Shown one piece after another: positions 1-12,904 of a DNA stretch of 64,000 nt. Below the pieces are notes generated by a model, which had not been told where the DNA came from, did not search any database, and was given only the letters and a program-made list of their open reading frames with translations. The position numbers were made by a program, and so were the translations under genes. How positions within the stretch are numbered: position 1 is the first letter of the stretch; every line of letters starts with the position of its first letter. Source of the stretch: Nitrosospira sp. (lineage in GTDB: Bacteria; Pseudomonadota; Gammaproteobacteria; Burkholderiales; Nitrosomonadaceae); contig JACDSH010000009.1 of assembly GCA_013450215.1 (NCBI GenBank), positions 1 through 64,000 on the forward strand. Reading direction: 5' to 3'.

Positions 1-353
1 ACCTCAAAACCACCGCTGCCGGGTTTACTACCCAGCATCTTCATATCACTCGCGATGATCTCGGTGGTGTAACGCTCAGCTCCCGCTTTGTCAGTCCACT
101 TGCGCGTTTCCAGACGCCCTTCGACATACACCGGACGGCCTTTTTTAAGATACTCTCCGGCAATCTCTGCCAACTTGCGATAAAACGTGACGCGATGCCA
201 TTCGGTTTTCTCCTGCTTCTCTCCACTTTTGTCTTTCCAAGTTTCAGTAGTGGCCAGAGTAATATTAGTCACCGCCTCGCCATTTGGCATATAACGAGTC
301 TCAGGATCCTTGCCCAGATTACCAATGAGTATCACCTTGTTAACTGATGCCAT
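1..353 (-). CDS. ssb: Single-stranded DNA-binding protein (partial, runs off window start)
   Basis: Reverse-strand reading from the ATG at 353 gives [31 protein letters not shown]..., the typical SSB N-terminus; not in the ORF list because it is truncated. Confidence 0.93.
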   Translation of the reverse strand, partial: MASVNKVILIGNLGKDPETRYMPNGEAVTNITLATTETWKDKSGEKQEKTEWHRVTFYRKLAEIAGEYLKKGRPVYVEGRLETRKWTDKAGAERYTTEIIASDMKMLGSKPGSGGFE

Positions 354-1739
354 TTACGCTTCTCCCCCTAGCAATTGAACAACCCTCTCTTCGTTAAAAC
401 CTCGCATATCCACTTTCAGATAGGCAACCCTTTCATTCGCCAGTACCAGCGCCTCGTGCACACCGGACAACGATGCTAGTTCGCGTGACAAGTCACTCGC
501 CCTGCTCGTATCCATTTCCTGAACATGATACATCTTAGTACGCACAGCAGCCGGCGTTTTCATAGTGGCAGCAAGCACTAACCATAATGCCAGCAGAATG
601 CCGCAGAATGCAAATAGTGCTAATCCGCCATGATTTCCATATAGGTACCCCCCTGCAGTGGCGCCGGTAAAAGCACCCAAAAATTGGACGCTACTATAAA
701 CCCCAATGGCGGTACCCTTCGCACCAACCGGAGCAATCTTGGAAATCAGCGATGGTAAGCTCGCCTCCAGCAAGTTAAATGCAGCAAAGAAAACCAACAA
801 TGCAGCTGCCGTCCCCCACACTGAATCAAGTGCCATCCCCAGCAACAACTGGCTCACAAGCAACAGGGCCACAGCGATGGTAAATACCGGCTTGAGCTTT
901 GCCTTCTTCTCCGCATAAATAATTGCCGGAATAATCAGTAACATGGAAACGACCAGTACCGGAAAATATACCTGCCAATGCTGATCCACTGCCAGGCCAC
1001 CCTGGCGCAAAGATAATGGCACTACCAACCACAGCGCCATGAGAACCGCGTGCAGTGCAAATACCCCGAAATCTAGTCTCAGCAACTCAGGATCACGCAG
1101 CACATTTCGAAAGCGCCCGGCAGATGCTTCGGTATCAGAATGAAAACGACTGATCAGCGGATCTGGAATAACCTTGTACACCACCCCCATTGCCAGTATT
1201 GCCAGGACACCAGTCATTGCAAAAATTCCCGGCACACCGATAAGCTTATTCAGTGCTGGGGCCGCAATCAATGAAATAGCAAAAGTGGTGCCAATGGTCA
1301 TACCAATCGCAGCCATCGCCTTGGTGCGGTGCTCTTCGCGAGTCAGGTCGGCAGCCAACGCCATTACGGCCGCAGAAATCGCACCCGCGCCCTGAATAAT
1401 GCGACCGAAAATAACCCAGTAAATATCGGTGGCGGATGCAGCAATAAAGCTACCGATGGCGAACAGAACCAAACCAATATAAATCACTGGTTTTCGTCCT
1501 ATACGGTCAGACAGCCAACCGAATGGAATCTGCAGTATCGCCTGGGTCAGTCCGTAGGCACCAAGTGCAATGCCAATTAGAAGGTAGTCATTACCACCGG
1601 GCAAATCCTCAGCATAGAACGCAAATACCGGCAGAATGATGAACATACCGAACATTCGCAGCCCATAAATGCCGGCCAAACCGGCAGTAGCGCGCAGCTC
1701 AATAGGGGACATCTTTTCGTGGGATGATGGTGCGGACAT
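354..1739 (-). CDS. MFS transporter, YajR-like, with C-terminal ferredoxin-like (YAM-type) domain
   Basis: 461 aa ORF with 12-TM MFS pattern, motif GWLSDRIGRKPVI, and a soluble ~60 aa C-terminal domain. Confidence 0.85.
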   Translation of the reverse strand: MSAPSSHEKMSPIELRATAGLAGIYGLRMFGMFIILPVFAFYAEDLPGGNDYLLIGIALGAYGLTQAILQIPFGWLSDRIGRKPVIYIGLVLFAIGSFIAASATDIYWVIFGRIIQGAGAISAAVMALAADLTREEHRTKAMAAIGMTIGTTFAISLIAAPALNKLIGVPGIFAMTGVLAILAMGVVYKVIPDPLISRFHSDTEASAGRFRNVLRDPELLRLDFGVFALHAVLMALWLVVPLSLRQGGLAVDQHWQVYFPVLVVSMLLIIPAIIYAEKKAKLKPVFTIAVALLLVSQLLLGMALDSVWGTAAALLVFFAAFNLLEASLPSLISKIAPVGAKGTAIGVYSSVQFLGAFTGATAGGYLYGNHGGLALFAFCGILLALWLVLAATMKTPAAVRTKMYHVQEMDTSRASDLSRELASLSGVHEALVLANERVAYLKVDMRGFNEERVVQLLGGEA

Positions 1740-1818
1740 GAATCAGATTGGGAAAACACTGTGAAGTTGAGTATATTAGCAGGTTGACCGACACTCCGGT
1801 AGCCAATGACAGCAGTCG

Positions 1819-4659
1819 ATGGAACTAATCAAAATTCGTGGCGCACGAACCCACAATCTCAAGAATATCAATCTCGATCTGCCTCGCAATAAGCTGATCG
1901 TTATCACCGGGCTATCAGGTTCCGGAAAGTCGTCACTCGCCTTTGATACGCTCTATGCAGAGGGGCAACGACGTTACGTGGAATCACTCTCTACGTATGC
2001 ACGGCAATTCCTACAGTTAATGGAGAAACCCGACGTCGATCTGATCGAGGGGCTTTCACCTGCAATCGCTATTGAACAAAAAGCGACCTCGCATAACCCA
2101 CGCTCCACCGTCGGCACTGTGACTGAAATCCACGATTACATGCGCTTACTATTCGCACGCGTAGGAGATCCACAGTGCCCCGATCATGGCATCACCCTGA
2201 CCGCACAGAGTGTCTCGCAAATGGTGGATCATGTATTGCAACTGCCAGCAGACACCCGATTGATGATACTCGCGCCGCTAGTGGTTGACCGCAAGGGTGA
2301 ACAGGTGGACTTGTTCGATGAATTGCGTTCTCAGGGTTTCGTACGTCTACGGATCAATGGAAAAGCGTATGAAATAGACGCCCTACCAAAATTGCAAAAG
2401 ACTAAGAAGCATACTGTGGAAGTGGTGGTGGATAGACTGAAGGTCTCTGCCGATGCCAAACAAAGACTGGCCGAATCATTCGAGACCGCGCTGCGTCATG
2501 CAGATGGCCGCGCTCTGGCAGTAGAAATGGATTCAGGCCACGAGCATCTTTTTTCAGCAAAATTCAGTTGCCCGGTATGCAGCTACTCTTTGCCAGAGTT
2601 GGAACCACGGCTATTCTCCTTTAATAATCCAATGGGAGCGTGCCCCAAGTGTGATGGCCTTGGGCACATCACCTTCTTCGATTCAAAACGTGTTGTTGCC
2701 TTCCCGCATCTGTCGCTCGCTGCTGGCGCAATAAAGGGTTGGGACCGGCGCAATCAATTCTACTTCCAGATGTTGACGGGGCTTGCCGGTCACTATCACT
2801 TTGATCTTGAGACCCCTTTTGAACAACTTTCTGCAGACATTCAGAACATCATCCTCAGCGGCTCAGGTAAGGAAAAAATCGTGTTCTCATATCTGAACAC
2901 CAGCGGCCGCAAAAACAAGCAGGAACATACCTTTGAAGGCATTGTTCCCAACCTAGAGCGGCGCCACAAGGAGACCGATTCTCAGGCGGTGCGGGAGGAA
3001 TTGGCAAAATACCTCAACTCCATGACCTGCCCCGAATGTACGGGTACTCGCCTACGTAAAGAGGCCCGTCATGTACGAATCGGGGGTCAAGCTATTTACG
3101 AGATCAATGCGCTCCCGCTGAAACAGGCCAAGATATTTTTCGACCAGTTACAACTGACCGGACATAAGCACTCTATTGCTGAAAGGATCGTCAAAGAAAT
3201 CTCTAGTCGAATCCAGTTCCTCAACAATGTCGGACTGGACTACCTGGCACTGGAACGCTCTGCTGATACTCTCTCTGGCGGAGAGTCCCAGCGTATAAGA
3301 CTTGCCAGCCAGATCGGATCCGGGCTAACTGGAGTTATGTATGTTCTGGATGAGCCTTCTATCGGCCTACATCAACGTGACAATGCCCGCCTGTTAGAAA
3401 CTCTCAAGAATCTGCGTGATCTCGGCAACAGCGTGATCGTGGTGGAGCATGATCAAGACGCCATACTCGCTGCTGATTATGTAGTAGATATGGGCCCCGG
3501 TGCGGGTGAACACGGCGGGTTAATCATGTCTCAGGGTACGCCGCAATCCATTCAGGAAGACATGGCCTCACTCACAGGAAAATATCTTTCCGGAAAATTG
3601 ACCATTGCACTTCCGAAGAAGAGAACCCAGCCCACCACTGGTCGATGGCTCAGGATTGGAGGGGCATCCGGAAATAATCTAAAAAATGTCAACTTCAACC
3701 TACCTGTAGGGCTGTTCGTGTGCGTCACCGGCGTCTCTGGTTCAGGTAAGTCGACTCTCGTTAATGACACCCTCTACCATGCCACGGCGAGACACCTGTA
3801 CGGCAGCAGCGCCGAGCCTGCGCCCCACCAAAGTCTTGAGGGGCTCGCCTTTTTCGATAAAGTCATAAATATGGACCAGAGTCCTATCGGCCGCACCCCC
3901 CGCTCTAACCCGGCTACATATACCGGCCTTTTTACCCCGATCCGAGAGTTATTTGCAGGGGTGCAGCAGGCACGAGAGCGCGGCTATGCACCAGGACGAT
4001 TCTCATTCAACGTTAAAGGAGGTCGCTGTGAAGGCTGTCAAGGAGATGGCATGATCAAGGTAGAAATGCATTTTCTACCAGATATTTATGTGTCATGCGA
4101 TGTATGCCATGGAAAACGCTATAACCGTGAAACTCTAGAGATTGAATACAAGGGCAGAAATATCAATCAAATTCTACAAATGACGGTAGAACAGGCATAT
4201 AATTTTTTCTGTCCGGTCCCAATAGTGGCCAGGAAACTCAGAACTTTGCTAGATGTAGGGCTCGGCTATATCACCCTCGGGCAATCCGCAACCACTCTTT
4301 CCGGTGGCGAAGCTCAACGGGTGAAACTATCTTTGGAGCTTTCCAAGCGCGACACCGGGCGCACTCTTTATATTCTGGACGAGCCCACTACCGGATTACA
4401 CTTTCAAGATATCGATCTGCTGCTAAAGGTATTGCACCGACTGCGGGATCATGGTAATACCGTGGTTGTGATCGAACACAATCTTGATGTCATCAAGACC
4501 GCTGATTGGGTCATCGATCTCGGTCCCGAAGGTGGCGATGGCGGCGGACAGATCATCGCTGAAGGAACGCCGCTGGAGATTACACTGCAGCCAGCAAGTT
4601 TTACTGGTCATTTTCTGAAGGAAGTCCTCAACCCCAAAACTGTCACGAAACTGCAATAA
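1819..4659 (+). CDS. uvrA: Excinuclease ABC subunit A
   Basis: 946 aa; [58 protein letters not shown]; two ABC cassettes, zinc-finger CxxC pairs. Confidence 0.98.
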   Translation: MELIKIRGARTHNLKNINLDLPRNKLIVITGLSGSGKSSLAFDTLYAEGQRRYVESLSTYARQFLQLMEKPDVDLIEGLSPAIAIEQKATSHNPRSTVGTVTEIHDYMRLLFARVGDPQCPDHGITLTAQSVSQMVDHVLQLPADTRLMILAPLVVDRKGEQVDLFDELRSQGFVRLRINGKAYEIDALPKLQKTKKHTVEVVVDRLKVSADAKQRLAESFETALRHADGRALAVEMDSGHEHLFSAKFSCPVCSYSLPELEPRLFSFNNPMGACPKCDGLGHITFFDSKRVVAFPHLSLAAGAIKGWDRRNQFYFQMLTGLAGHYHFDLETPFEQLSADIQNIILSGSGKEKIVFSYLNTSGRKNKQEHTFEGIVPNLERRHKETDSQAVREELAKYLNSMTCPECTGTRLRKEARHVRIGGQAIYEINALPLKQAKIFFDQLQLTGHKHSIAERIVKEISSRIQFLNNVGLDYLALERSADTLSGGESQRIRLASQIGSGLTGVMYVLDEPSIGLHQRDNARLLETLKNLRDLGNSVIVVEHDQDAILAADYVVDMGPGAGEHGGLIMSQGTPQSIQEDMASLTGKYLSGKLTIALPKKRTQPTTGRWLRIGGASGNNLKNVNFNLPVGLFVCVTGVSGSGKSTLVNDTLYHATARHLYGSSAEPAPHQSLEGLAFFDKVINMDQSPIGRTPRSNPATYTGLFTPIRELFAGVQQARERGYAPGRFSFNVKGGRCEGCQGDGMIKVEMHFLPDIYVSCDVCHGKRYNRETLEIEYKGRNINQILQMTVEQAYNFFCPVPIVARKLRTLLDVGLGYITLGQSATTLSGGEAQRVKLSLELSKRDTGRTLYILDEPTTGLHFQDIDLLLKVLHRLRDHGNTVVVIEHNLDVIKTADWVIDLGPEGGDGGGQIIAEGTPLEITLQPASFTGHFLKEVLNPKTVTKLQ

Positions 4660-4719
4660 TATTTTTATACCATTGCAACATTCAAGTAATGTATCTCGAC
4701 CAATAACAGGAAGAGACTG

Positions 4720-5409
4720 ATGACAGCAACAATACTGGTAGTAGAAGATGAACCGGCAATCCAGGAGCTAATCTCATACAGCCTACGGCAGGCCGGTTAT
4801 GTCGTTTTTTGTGCAGAAGATGCCGAACAGGCTATGTCGGTTGTGAATGAGGCACTTCCCGCCTTGGTGCTGCTTGACTGGATGTTACCTGGCATGAGTG
4901 GAGTGGAGTTTGCCCGCGTGCTGCGTCGCGCAGCACGCACCAAAACCATCCCCATTATTATGCTGACTGCCCGTGCAGAAGAAATCGACAAGATAGCTGG
5001 CTTGGAGATCGGCGCTGATGATTACATCACCAAGCCATTTTCACCACGCGAATTGATTGCTCGGATTAAGGCAGTCCTGCGTCGACGCTTACCAGAAATT
5101 TCTGATGACATGATTGAGATCGGCGGTCTAAAACTTGTTCCATCAACGCACCGTATCACTGTAAATGATCAGGAAGTTGCACTCGGACCGACCGAGTTCC
5201 GTTTATTGCATTTCTTGATGAGCCACTCTGAGCGAGTACACACCCGCTCACAACTACTCGACGGCGTGTGGGGAGACCATGTGTTCGTGGAGGACCGCAC
5301 TGTCGACGTGCATATTCGCCGCTTACGCAAGGCCCTGGAAATTGTCGCTAAGGATGATTTGATACAGACCGTCAGGGGATCAGGTTACCGCTTGTCAGAT
5401 GCACGTTGA
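4720..5409 (+). CDS. phoB: Phosphate regulon response regulator PhoB
   Basis: 229 aa OmpR-family receiver plus winged-helix; next to PhoR-like kinase. Confidence 0.92.
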   Translation: MTATILVVEDEPAIQELISYSLRQAGYVVFCAEDAEQAMSVVNEALPALVLLDWMLPGMSGVEFARVLRRAARTKTIPIIMLTARAEEIDKIAGLEIGADDYITKPFSPRELIARIKAVLRRRLPEISDDMIEIGGLKLVPSTHRITVNDQEVALGPTEFRLLHFLMSHSERVHTRSQLLDGVWGDHVFVEDRTVDVHIRRLRKALEIVAKDDLIQTVRGSGYRLSDAR

Positions 5410-5464
5410 GGTATGAGATAATATGAATGTGGCACTCTAATCCCCATCTCGAAGGATAATACAC

Positions 5465-6793
5465 GTGCCTGGTCTCCGCCAGCGCCTCATCAGCATCATC
5501 TTGCTCACCATCGCGAGTGCAGTCCTATGGCCGATACTGGGCGCTGTTCCTGCACTGGCGTTTTATAGTGCCGCACTTCTGCTGTTATATATCCATCATC
5601 TGCGCCATCTAGTAACTCTAGACGAATGGCTAAAAACTTCTGCACCTGCAACCTCAACACTGCCTAATGCCACCGGGGCATGGGGAGACGTATTTACTCG
5701 CTTGTCACGCCTGATGCACAGCCAAAGTCGAAGCCAAGAGAAGTTGAGCGCTGCACTGGAGCGCCTACAACACGCCACCTCGGCAATGCCTGAAGGTGTT
5801 GCGATTCTGGATGAATCAGACCACATTGAATGGTGCAACCCGGTGGCAGAGCAACATTTTAGCTTAGATTTTAATCGTGATGCCGGCCAGCCGATTACCC
5901 ATCTAGTTCGGCAGAATCAATTTGCCGAATACCTGGTCACACGTAATTACAGCGAACCGCTGATAGTCCGTCAGTCGAGACAACAGGAATTGACTCTCTC
6001 GCTTCAACTAATACCCTATGGCAACAAGCAGAAACTACTAATTAGTCGGGATATTACTCTCCTTGAAAGGGTTGAGACCATGCGGCGCGATTTTGTTGCT
6101 AATGTATCGCATGAGTTGCGGACCCCATTGACCGTGATCGGCGGCTTCCTTGAGACCCTTTCGGAAGAGGACCAAACTGGTAGCAAGATAGGTAAGCGGG
6201 CGCTTACATTAATGACCGACCAGACTATACGTATGCAACGCCTAGTGGAAGATTTATTAGCCTTGTCTCGACTGGAGAATGCTCAGAACCCGGTACAGGA
6301 AGGAAACGTCAATATTGTAGAAATGTTACGAGAGCTTTATCACGCGGCACAATCCTTGAGTGCAGGGCGTCACCATGTCAATCTCAAGCTAGATACCGAC
6401 GCACAGTTGCGAGGAAGTGCAGATGAATTACACAGCGCCTTCAGCAATCTTATCAGCAATGCCATACGTTATACCGCCGACGGTGGAGAGATACTCCTGA
6501 ACTGGCGAATTGACGATGGCCAAGGATTATTTTTGGTGCAAGATAGCGGCATAGGGATCGAGTCTGAGCATCTGCCACGTCTAACTGAAAGATTCTACCG
6601 GGTCGATCGTAGTCGTTCGCGCGAAACTGGGGGTACTGGTCTAGGACTCGCCATCGTCAAACATGTATTGAGTCGGCACCAAGCCAATCTTGAAATCGTC
6701 AGCGAACCTGGAAAAGGTAGCCGCTTCATTGTCCGATTCCCAGAGAACAGGTTGATAGTAACGCAAGATAACCCAATGCCAAAACAGTCCTAA
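5465..6793 (+). CDS. phoR: Phosphate regulon sensor histidine kinase PhoR (GTG start)
   Basis: 442 aa; two TM segments, PAS, H-box VSHELRTPLTVIGGFLE, GTGLGLAIVKHVLSRH. Confidence 0.92.
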   Translation: MPGLRQRLISIILLTIASAVLWPILGAVPALAFYSAALLLLYIHHLRHLVTLDEWLKTSAPATSTLPNATGAWGDVFTRLSRLMHSQSRSQEKLSAALERLQHATSAMPEGVAILDESDHIEWCNPVAEQHFSLDFNRDAGQPITHLVRQNQFAEYLVTRNYSEPLIVRQSRQQELTLSLQLIPYGNKQKLLISRDITLLERVETMRRDFVANVSHELRTPLTVIGGFLETLSEEDQTGSKIGKRALTLMTDQTIRMQRLVEDLLALSRLENAQNPVQEGNVNIVEMLRELYHAAQSLSAGRHHVNLKLDTDAQLRGSADELHSAFSNLISNAIRYTADGGEILLNWRIDDGQGLFLVQDSGIGIESEHLPRLTERFYRVDRSRSRETGGTGLGLAIVKHVLSRHQANLEIVSEPGKGSRFIVRFPENRLIVTQDNPMPKQS

Positions 6794-6825
6794 AATGGTT
6801 ATAACAATCGCCTAATCTTATCCGC

Positions 6826-7383
6826 ATGTCCAAACCTCCTCTAGATCTCACCGAAACTCAAGTCAGCAGTGTACGTGTATTTGATGGCCACCTTCTGCAG
6901 GTTCATTCAGACCAGGTCAGGTTACCAGATGGCAAACAGATGCCGCGCGAATATATCACCCACCCCGGCGCAGCTGTCATCATTCCACTGTTAGATAATG
7001 GCGAACTGGTGCTGGAACGGCAGCACCGTTATCCACTTCACCGAGATTTTTTCGAATTACCTGCCGGGAAAATAGGTTCTGGCGAGGATCCCCTGGCATG
7101 TGCGCAACGAGAGCTTTTGGAAGAAACTGGCTATATCGCAGCGAGCTGGCGTTATCTCGCCACCCTACACCCCTGCATCGGCTATTCCGATGAGAAGCTT
7201 GTGTACTATATGGCGCAGGGACTCGTTCCCCAGGGTGCAAGTCCCGATGAGGGTGAGCACCTAGAAGTGTTCACGTTGAGTCTGGCGGACGCCCTGAGAT
7301 GGGTTAAGGAGGGAAGAATCACCGATAATAAAACTGTCTCTGGCCTATTCTGGACGGAGAAAGTATTAAACAGTAGTTGGTAG
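6826..7383 (+). CDS. NUDIX hydrolase, ADP-ribose pyrophosphatase-like
   Basis: 185 aa; Nudix box GKIGSGEDPLACAQRELLEETGY. Confidence 0.85.
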   Translation: MSKPPLDLTETQVSSVRVFDGHLLQVHSDQVRLPDGKQMPREYITHPGAAVIIPLLDNGELVLERQHRYPLHRDFFELPAGKIGSGEDPLACAQRELLEETGYIAASWRYLATLHPCIGYSDEKLVYYMAQGLVPQGASPDEGEHLEVFTLSLADALRWVKEGRITDNKTVSGLFWTEKVLNSSW

Positions 7384-7386
7384 GTA

Positions 7387-8499
7387 TTATTCGGTAAAGA
7401 ACTCACGCACCTTGTCCATCCAGGATTTCGCTCGGGGACTATGACGGGAGCTATCTTCCTGGTTAAGGGATTCCAACTCCTGCAATAACTCTCTCTGACG
7501 GGCAGTAAGCTTGACGGGGGTCTCCACCATCATGTGGCACAGCAAATCACCATGTGCATGGCTGCGGACACCCTTGATACCTTTTCCGCGGAGACGGAAA
7601 ATCTTTCCGCTCTGGGTCTCGGCTGGTATTTTAATTTTAGCGTGGCCATCGAGTGTTGGAATTTCAATTTCTCCACCCAGCGCAGCGGTGGTGAAACTGA
7701 TTGGCATCTCACAGTGGAGCTCGTTGTGATCGCGCTTAAATACTGAGTGGGGTAGCAAATGCATGACCACATACAGGTCTCCCGACGGCCCCCCATTGAC
7801 TCCGGCCTCACCTTCACCGGATAAGCGAATACGATCCCCTTCATCCACACCAGCCGGTATTTTCACCGATAGTGTTTTATGTTTCTTGACACGCCCAGCA
7901 CCATTGCATGTGCCACAGGGACTGGCAATATATTTACCACTGCCATGACATTTTGGGCAGGTCTGCTGAATTGAAAAAAATCCCTGCTGCACCCTCACCT
8001 GTCCATGGCCATTGCAGCTAGGGCATGTGATAGGCTTAGTACCGGGTTTAGCGCCGCTACCATGACAAGTTTCACAGGTTTCCATTGTAGGGATTCGGAT
8101 CTTTGTTTCTGTACCGCGTGCAGCCTGCTCCAACGTGATCTCTAGGTTATAGCGCAGATCCGCACCACGATAAACATTAGACTGCCCACCACCACCATGC
8201 CCGCCAAAAATGTCGCCAAAAATATCACTGAATGAATTAGCAAATCCCTGCGCATTGCCTCCAGCGCTACCCGAATCCACTCCGGCATGACCATACTGGT
8301 CATATGCAGTCCGCTTACTCGCATCCGACAAAATTTCGTAAGCCTCTTTGGCTTCCTTGAAATGCTCCTCCGATTTGGGGTTATCTGGATTACGGTCTGG
8401 GTGATGCTTCATCGCCAACTTGCGATAGGCTTTCTTGATTTCGTCTTCGCTGGCGTCGCGGTTAATCCCAAGCACTTCATAATAATCGCGCTTGCTCAT
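7387..8499 (-). CDS. dnaJ: Molecular chaperone DnaJ
   Basis: [41 protein letters not shown] region, four CxxCxGxG repeats; ORF extends to 8511 but the start is most likely 8499. Confidence 0.98.
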   Translation of the reverse strand: MSKRDYYEVLGINRDASEDEIKKAYRKLAMKHHPDRNPDNPKSEEHFKEAKEAYEILSDASKRTAYDQYGHAGVDSGSAGGNAQGFANSFSDIFGDIFGGHGGGGQSNVYRGADLRYNLEITLEQAARGTETKIRIPTMETCETCHGSGAKPGTKPITCPSCNGHGQVRVQQGFFSIQQTCPKCHGSGKYIASPCGTCNGAGRVKKHKTLSVKIPAGVDEGDRIRLSGEGEAGVNGGPSGDLYVVMHLLPHSVFKRDHNELHCEMPISFTTAALGGEIEIPTLDGHAKIKIPAETQSGKIFRLRGKGIKGVRSHAHGDLLCHMMVETPVKLTARQRELLQELESLNQEDSSRHSPRAKSWMDKVREFFTE

Positions 8500-8624
8500 A
8501 TTACCCCCCAAAATGCAGGCGGCCGCCTTGTCCGTTCTGCTCTCTTTCGTTCTCTACTGAACAGGAGTGTCACTGGAAATTACCTCACGCTCTGATTTAT
8601 TTGTCTTTCGTTAAATGCCAAAAA

Positions 8625-8672
8625 CGCAGAGAAAAACGGAGAACTGTCTAATCGCTTCTCCGCCCCTCTGCG
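8625..8672. repeat. Palindromic element between dnaK and dnaJ (REP-like)
   Basis: Nested inverted repeats cgcagag(8625-8631)/ctctgcg(8666-8672) and cggagaa(8637-8643)/ttctccg(8656-8662). Confidence 0.6.
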
Positions 8673-8694
8673 CCTTGTAAAATCAAACACCCAT

Positions 8695-10623
8695 TTACTT
8701 CTTGTCTTTCACTTCCTCAAATTCAGCATCGACCACATCACCTTCTACGGTCTTCTCACCTCCACTTGCATGAGGTGCTTCCGCCCCCCCGCCAGACTGA
8801 GCCTGCTCCTGACTATACATTTTCTCTGACAGCTTATGTGAGGCTTCCGATAAGGCTTGGGTCTTCGCCTCAATATTGTCCTTACTGTCCGACTTGAGAG
8901 CCTCCTCTGCATCTTTCAATGCGTTTTCGATAGAGAGTTTCTCGCTGTCTTCCAGCTTGTCTCCATGCTCCTTCAACAACTTGCTGACAGAATGTATCAT
9001 CGCGTCGCATTGATTACGGGCTGTTACCAACTCAAGTACCTTGTGATCCTCCTCAGCATGGGCCTCAGCATCTTTCACCATGCGCTGCACTTCCTCATCT
9101 GAAAGACCGGAATTTGCTTGGATCTTGATCTTATTTTCTTTACCGGTCGCCTTATCCTTAGCGGACACATGCAGTATCCCGTTGGCATCGATATCGAACA
9201 TCACCTCGATCTGAGGCATGCCACGCTGCGAGGGAGGAATGTCGCTCAGGTTAAACTGACCTAGGCTCTTATTGCCGGATGCCAGATCACGCTCGCCCTG
9301 CAGGACATGGATGGTCACCGCTGTCTGGTTATCTTCGGCGGTGGAAAACACTTGCTGCGCCTTAGTCGGAATAGTTGTATTTTTCTGGATCAACTTGGTC
9401 ATCACCCCACCCATTGTTTCAATACCCAGCGATAGCGGGGTGACATCCAGCAGCAACACGTCCTTTACCTCGCCTTGCAACACGCCACCCTGAATGGCTG
9501 CACCTATTGCCACTGCCTCATCCGGATTTACATCCTTGCGTGGTTCCTTGCCAAATATTTCCCTGACCTTATCTTGCACCTTGGGCATACGAGATTGCCC
9601 TCCCACCAAGATAATATCCTCGATATCAGCAACGTTCACACCAGCATCCTTGATGGCAGTGCGGCACGGACCCACAGTGCGCTCGATCAACTCTTCCACC
9701 AGGCTCTCCAACTTGGCGCGGGTGATTTTAATCGCTAGATGTTTGGGTCCGGAGGCGTCTGCCGTAATATATGGCAAGTTGACCTCGGTCTGCTGGCTAG
9801 ATGAGAGCTCGATCTTGGCTTTTTCTGCTGCATCTTTAAGGCGTTGCAGTGCGAGTACGTCCTTCTTTAAGTCTATGCCGCTTTCCTTCTTAAATTCATC
9901 CGTTAGATATTCAATCACGCGTGAGTCAAAATCCTCGCCACCGAGGAAGGTATCGCCATTGGTGGCTAAAACTTCAAATTGGTGCTCTCCTTCAACTTCT
10001 GCAATCTCAATAATAGAAATATCGAAAGTTCCACCACCCAGATCATATACAGCCACCTTGCGATCGCCCTCTTTCTTGTCCATACCAAAAGCGAGTGCTG
10101 CTGCGGTAGGCTCGTTGATGATACGTTTAACCTCCAGTCCGGCGATACGCCCCGCATCCTTAGTCGCTTGGCGCTGAGAATCATTAAAGTAGGCGGGCAC
10201 AGTGATGACTGCTTCAGTAACAGCCTCTCCCAAATAATCTTCAGCGGTTTTCTTCATTTTTATGAGCACTTGCGCAGATATTTCCGGTGGCGCAATTTTC
10301 TTGCCACGCACCTCCACCCAAGCATCATTGTTATCGGCCTTGATGATGCTGTACGGCACCATATTAATATCCTTCTGCACCACATCTTCATTAAAACGGC
10401 GACCGATCAGTCGTTTCACGGCGAACAGGGTATTCTTTGGGTTAGTGACCGCCTGCCTCTTTGCAGAGGCACCCATCAATATCTCTCCATCTTCCGTATA
10501 GGCAACGATGGATGGGGTGGTCCGTGCGCCCTCAGAGCTCTCTATCACTTTGGGCTTACCGTTTTCCATCACAGCCACACACGAATTAGTGGTGCCCAAG
10601 TCAATACCGATAATTTTTCCCAT
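8695..10623 (-). CDS. dnaK: Molecular chaperone DnaK
   Basis: 642 aa; [28 protein letters not shown]. Confidence 0.99.
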   Translation of the reverse strand: MGKIIGIDLGTTNSCVAVMENGKPKVIESSEGARTTPSIVAYTEDGEILMGASAKRQAVTNPKNTLFAVKRLIGRRFNEDVVQKDINMVPYSIIKADNNDAWVEVRGKKIAPPEISAQVLIKMKKTAEDYLGEAVTEAVITVPAYFNDSQRQATKDAGRIAGLEVKRIINEPTAAALAFGMDKKEGDRKVAVYDLGGGTFDISIIEIAEVEGEHQFEVLATNGDTFLGGEDFDSRVIEYLTDEFKKESGIDLKKDVLALQRLKDAAEKAKIELSSSQQTEVNLPYITADASGPKHLAIKITRAKLESLVEELIERTVGPCRTAIKDAGVNVADIEDIILVGGQSRMPKVQDKVREIFGKEPRKDVNPDEAVAIGAAIQGGVLQGEVKDVLLLDVTPLSLGIETMGGVMTKLIQKNTTIPTKAQQVFSTAEDNQTAVTIHVLQGERDLASGNKSLGQFNLSDIPPSQRGMPQIEVMFDIDANGILHVSAKDKATGKENKIKIQANSGLSDEEVQRMVKDAEAHAEEDHKVLELVTARNQCDAMIHSVSKLLKEHGDKLEDSEKLSIENALKDAEEALKSDSKDNIEAKTQALSEASHKLSEKMYSQEQAQSGGGAEAPHASGGEKTVEGDVVDAEFEEVKDKK

Positions 10624-10681
10624 GATTTACTCCTTGTAAAAGTTTATGTTGTTATTTTAGATAGGGGTTCTAGCTGAGATT

Positions 10682-11257
10682 TCAAGTCTCTTTGGCCTTT
10701 GAAACTCCAACCAGAGCCGGCCGGATTACCCGGTCGTTCAACAGGTAGCCCTTTTGCATCACCTGCACTACTGTATTGGGGGCAGAGTCAGAATCAATCG
10801 CGCATATTGCCTGATGCTGATGCGGGTCAAATTTTTCTCCAACTGGCTCAATCGCCTTGATGTTGAATTTATTGAAAGCCGCCGTGAGCTGTTTAAGCGT
10901 CAACTCCATACCGCTCTTAAAGTTTTCTACTGTGGCACTTTCTACTGCTAGCGCGGCTTCCAAACTATCCATCACCGCCAGCAATTCCGTAGAAAAATTC
11001 TCGATAGCGTATTTATGTGCGCTGGCAATATCAACCTGAGCTCGCTTTCGTATGTTCTCGGCATCAGCCTTTGCACGTAGCCAAGCATCATGATGTTCAA
11101 CCGCATCAAGTTCGGCCTTCTTCAGCAACTGCTCCAGACTGGGCATAATTTCGACTACCAATTCTGCTGATTTATTTTCAGCATCTTGCTTTAGACTGGA
11201 TTCATTAGTTTTTCCAGTTGTTTCTAGTGATACCTGCGGATCCTGTGGCTCTTGCAT
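10682..11257 (-). CDS. grpE: Nucleotide exchange factor GrpE
   Basis: 191 aa; [14 protein letters not shown] and C-terminal [27 protein letters not shown]. Confidence 0.97.
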   Translation of the reverse strand: MQEPQDPQVSLETTGKTNESSLKQDAENKSAELVVEIMPSLEQLLKKAELDAVEHHDAWLRAKADAENIRKRAQVDIASAHKYAIENFSTELLAVMDSLEAALAVESATVENFKSGMELTLKQLTAAFNKFNIKAIEPVGEKFDPHQHQAICAIDSDSAPNTVVQVMQKGYLLNDRVIRPALVGVSKAKET

Positions 11258-11293
11258 CTCCCTCTCCTTACTCGTTCGTTTTCTATTTTTAGA

Positions 11294-11321
11294 ATATTGG
11301 GATAATTTTTATGATTTCAAG
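11294..11321 (-). promoter_or_regulatory. Putative sigma-32 heat-shock promoter for grpE-dnaK-dnaJ
   Basis: Reverse strand CTTGAAA-N13-CCCAATAT matches the sigma-32 consensus CTTGAAA-N(11-16)-CCCCATNT closely; ~40 nt upstream of grpE. Confidence 0.7.
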
Positions 11322-11408
11322 TACGGGCAAAAGAATTTAGTGCAAGGCGCGACGATATTGATCCGTAGTGTCAAGACAGAAGGGAAAATAGCAGGGGATT
11401 ACAATGCC

Positions 11409-12833
<1,425 letters not shown>

Positions 12834-12904
12834 CTACCTATGCCATACATCAGTAAAGATCAGTATAATCCACCGCTCGATTGGGCTACTAGCAGAGTCG
12901 TATT

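Noticed and set aside
1740-1818. Possible LexA/SOS box upstream of uvrA
   Set aside because: A CTGT is present but no ACAG at the required spacing; no credible palindrome.
9494-10677. Long plus-strand ORFs (227 and 232 aa) opposite dnaK
   Set aside because: Shadow ORFs from codon bias of the dnaK coding strand; no recognisable protein family.
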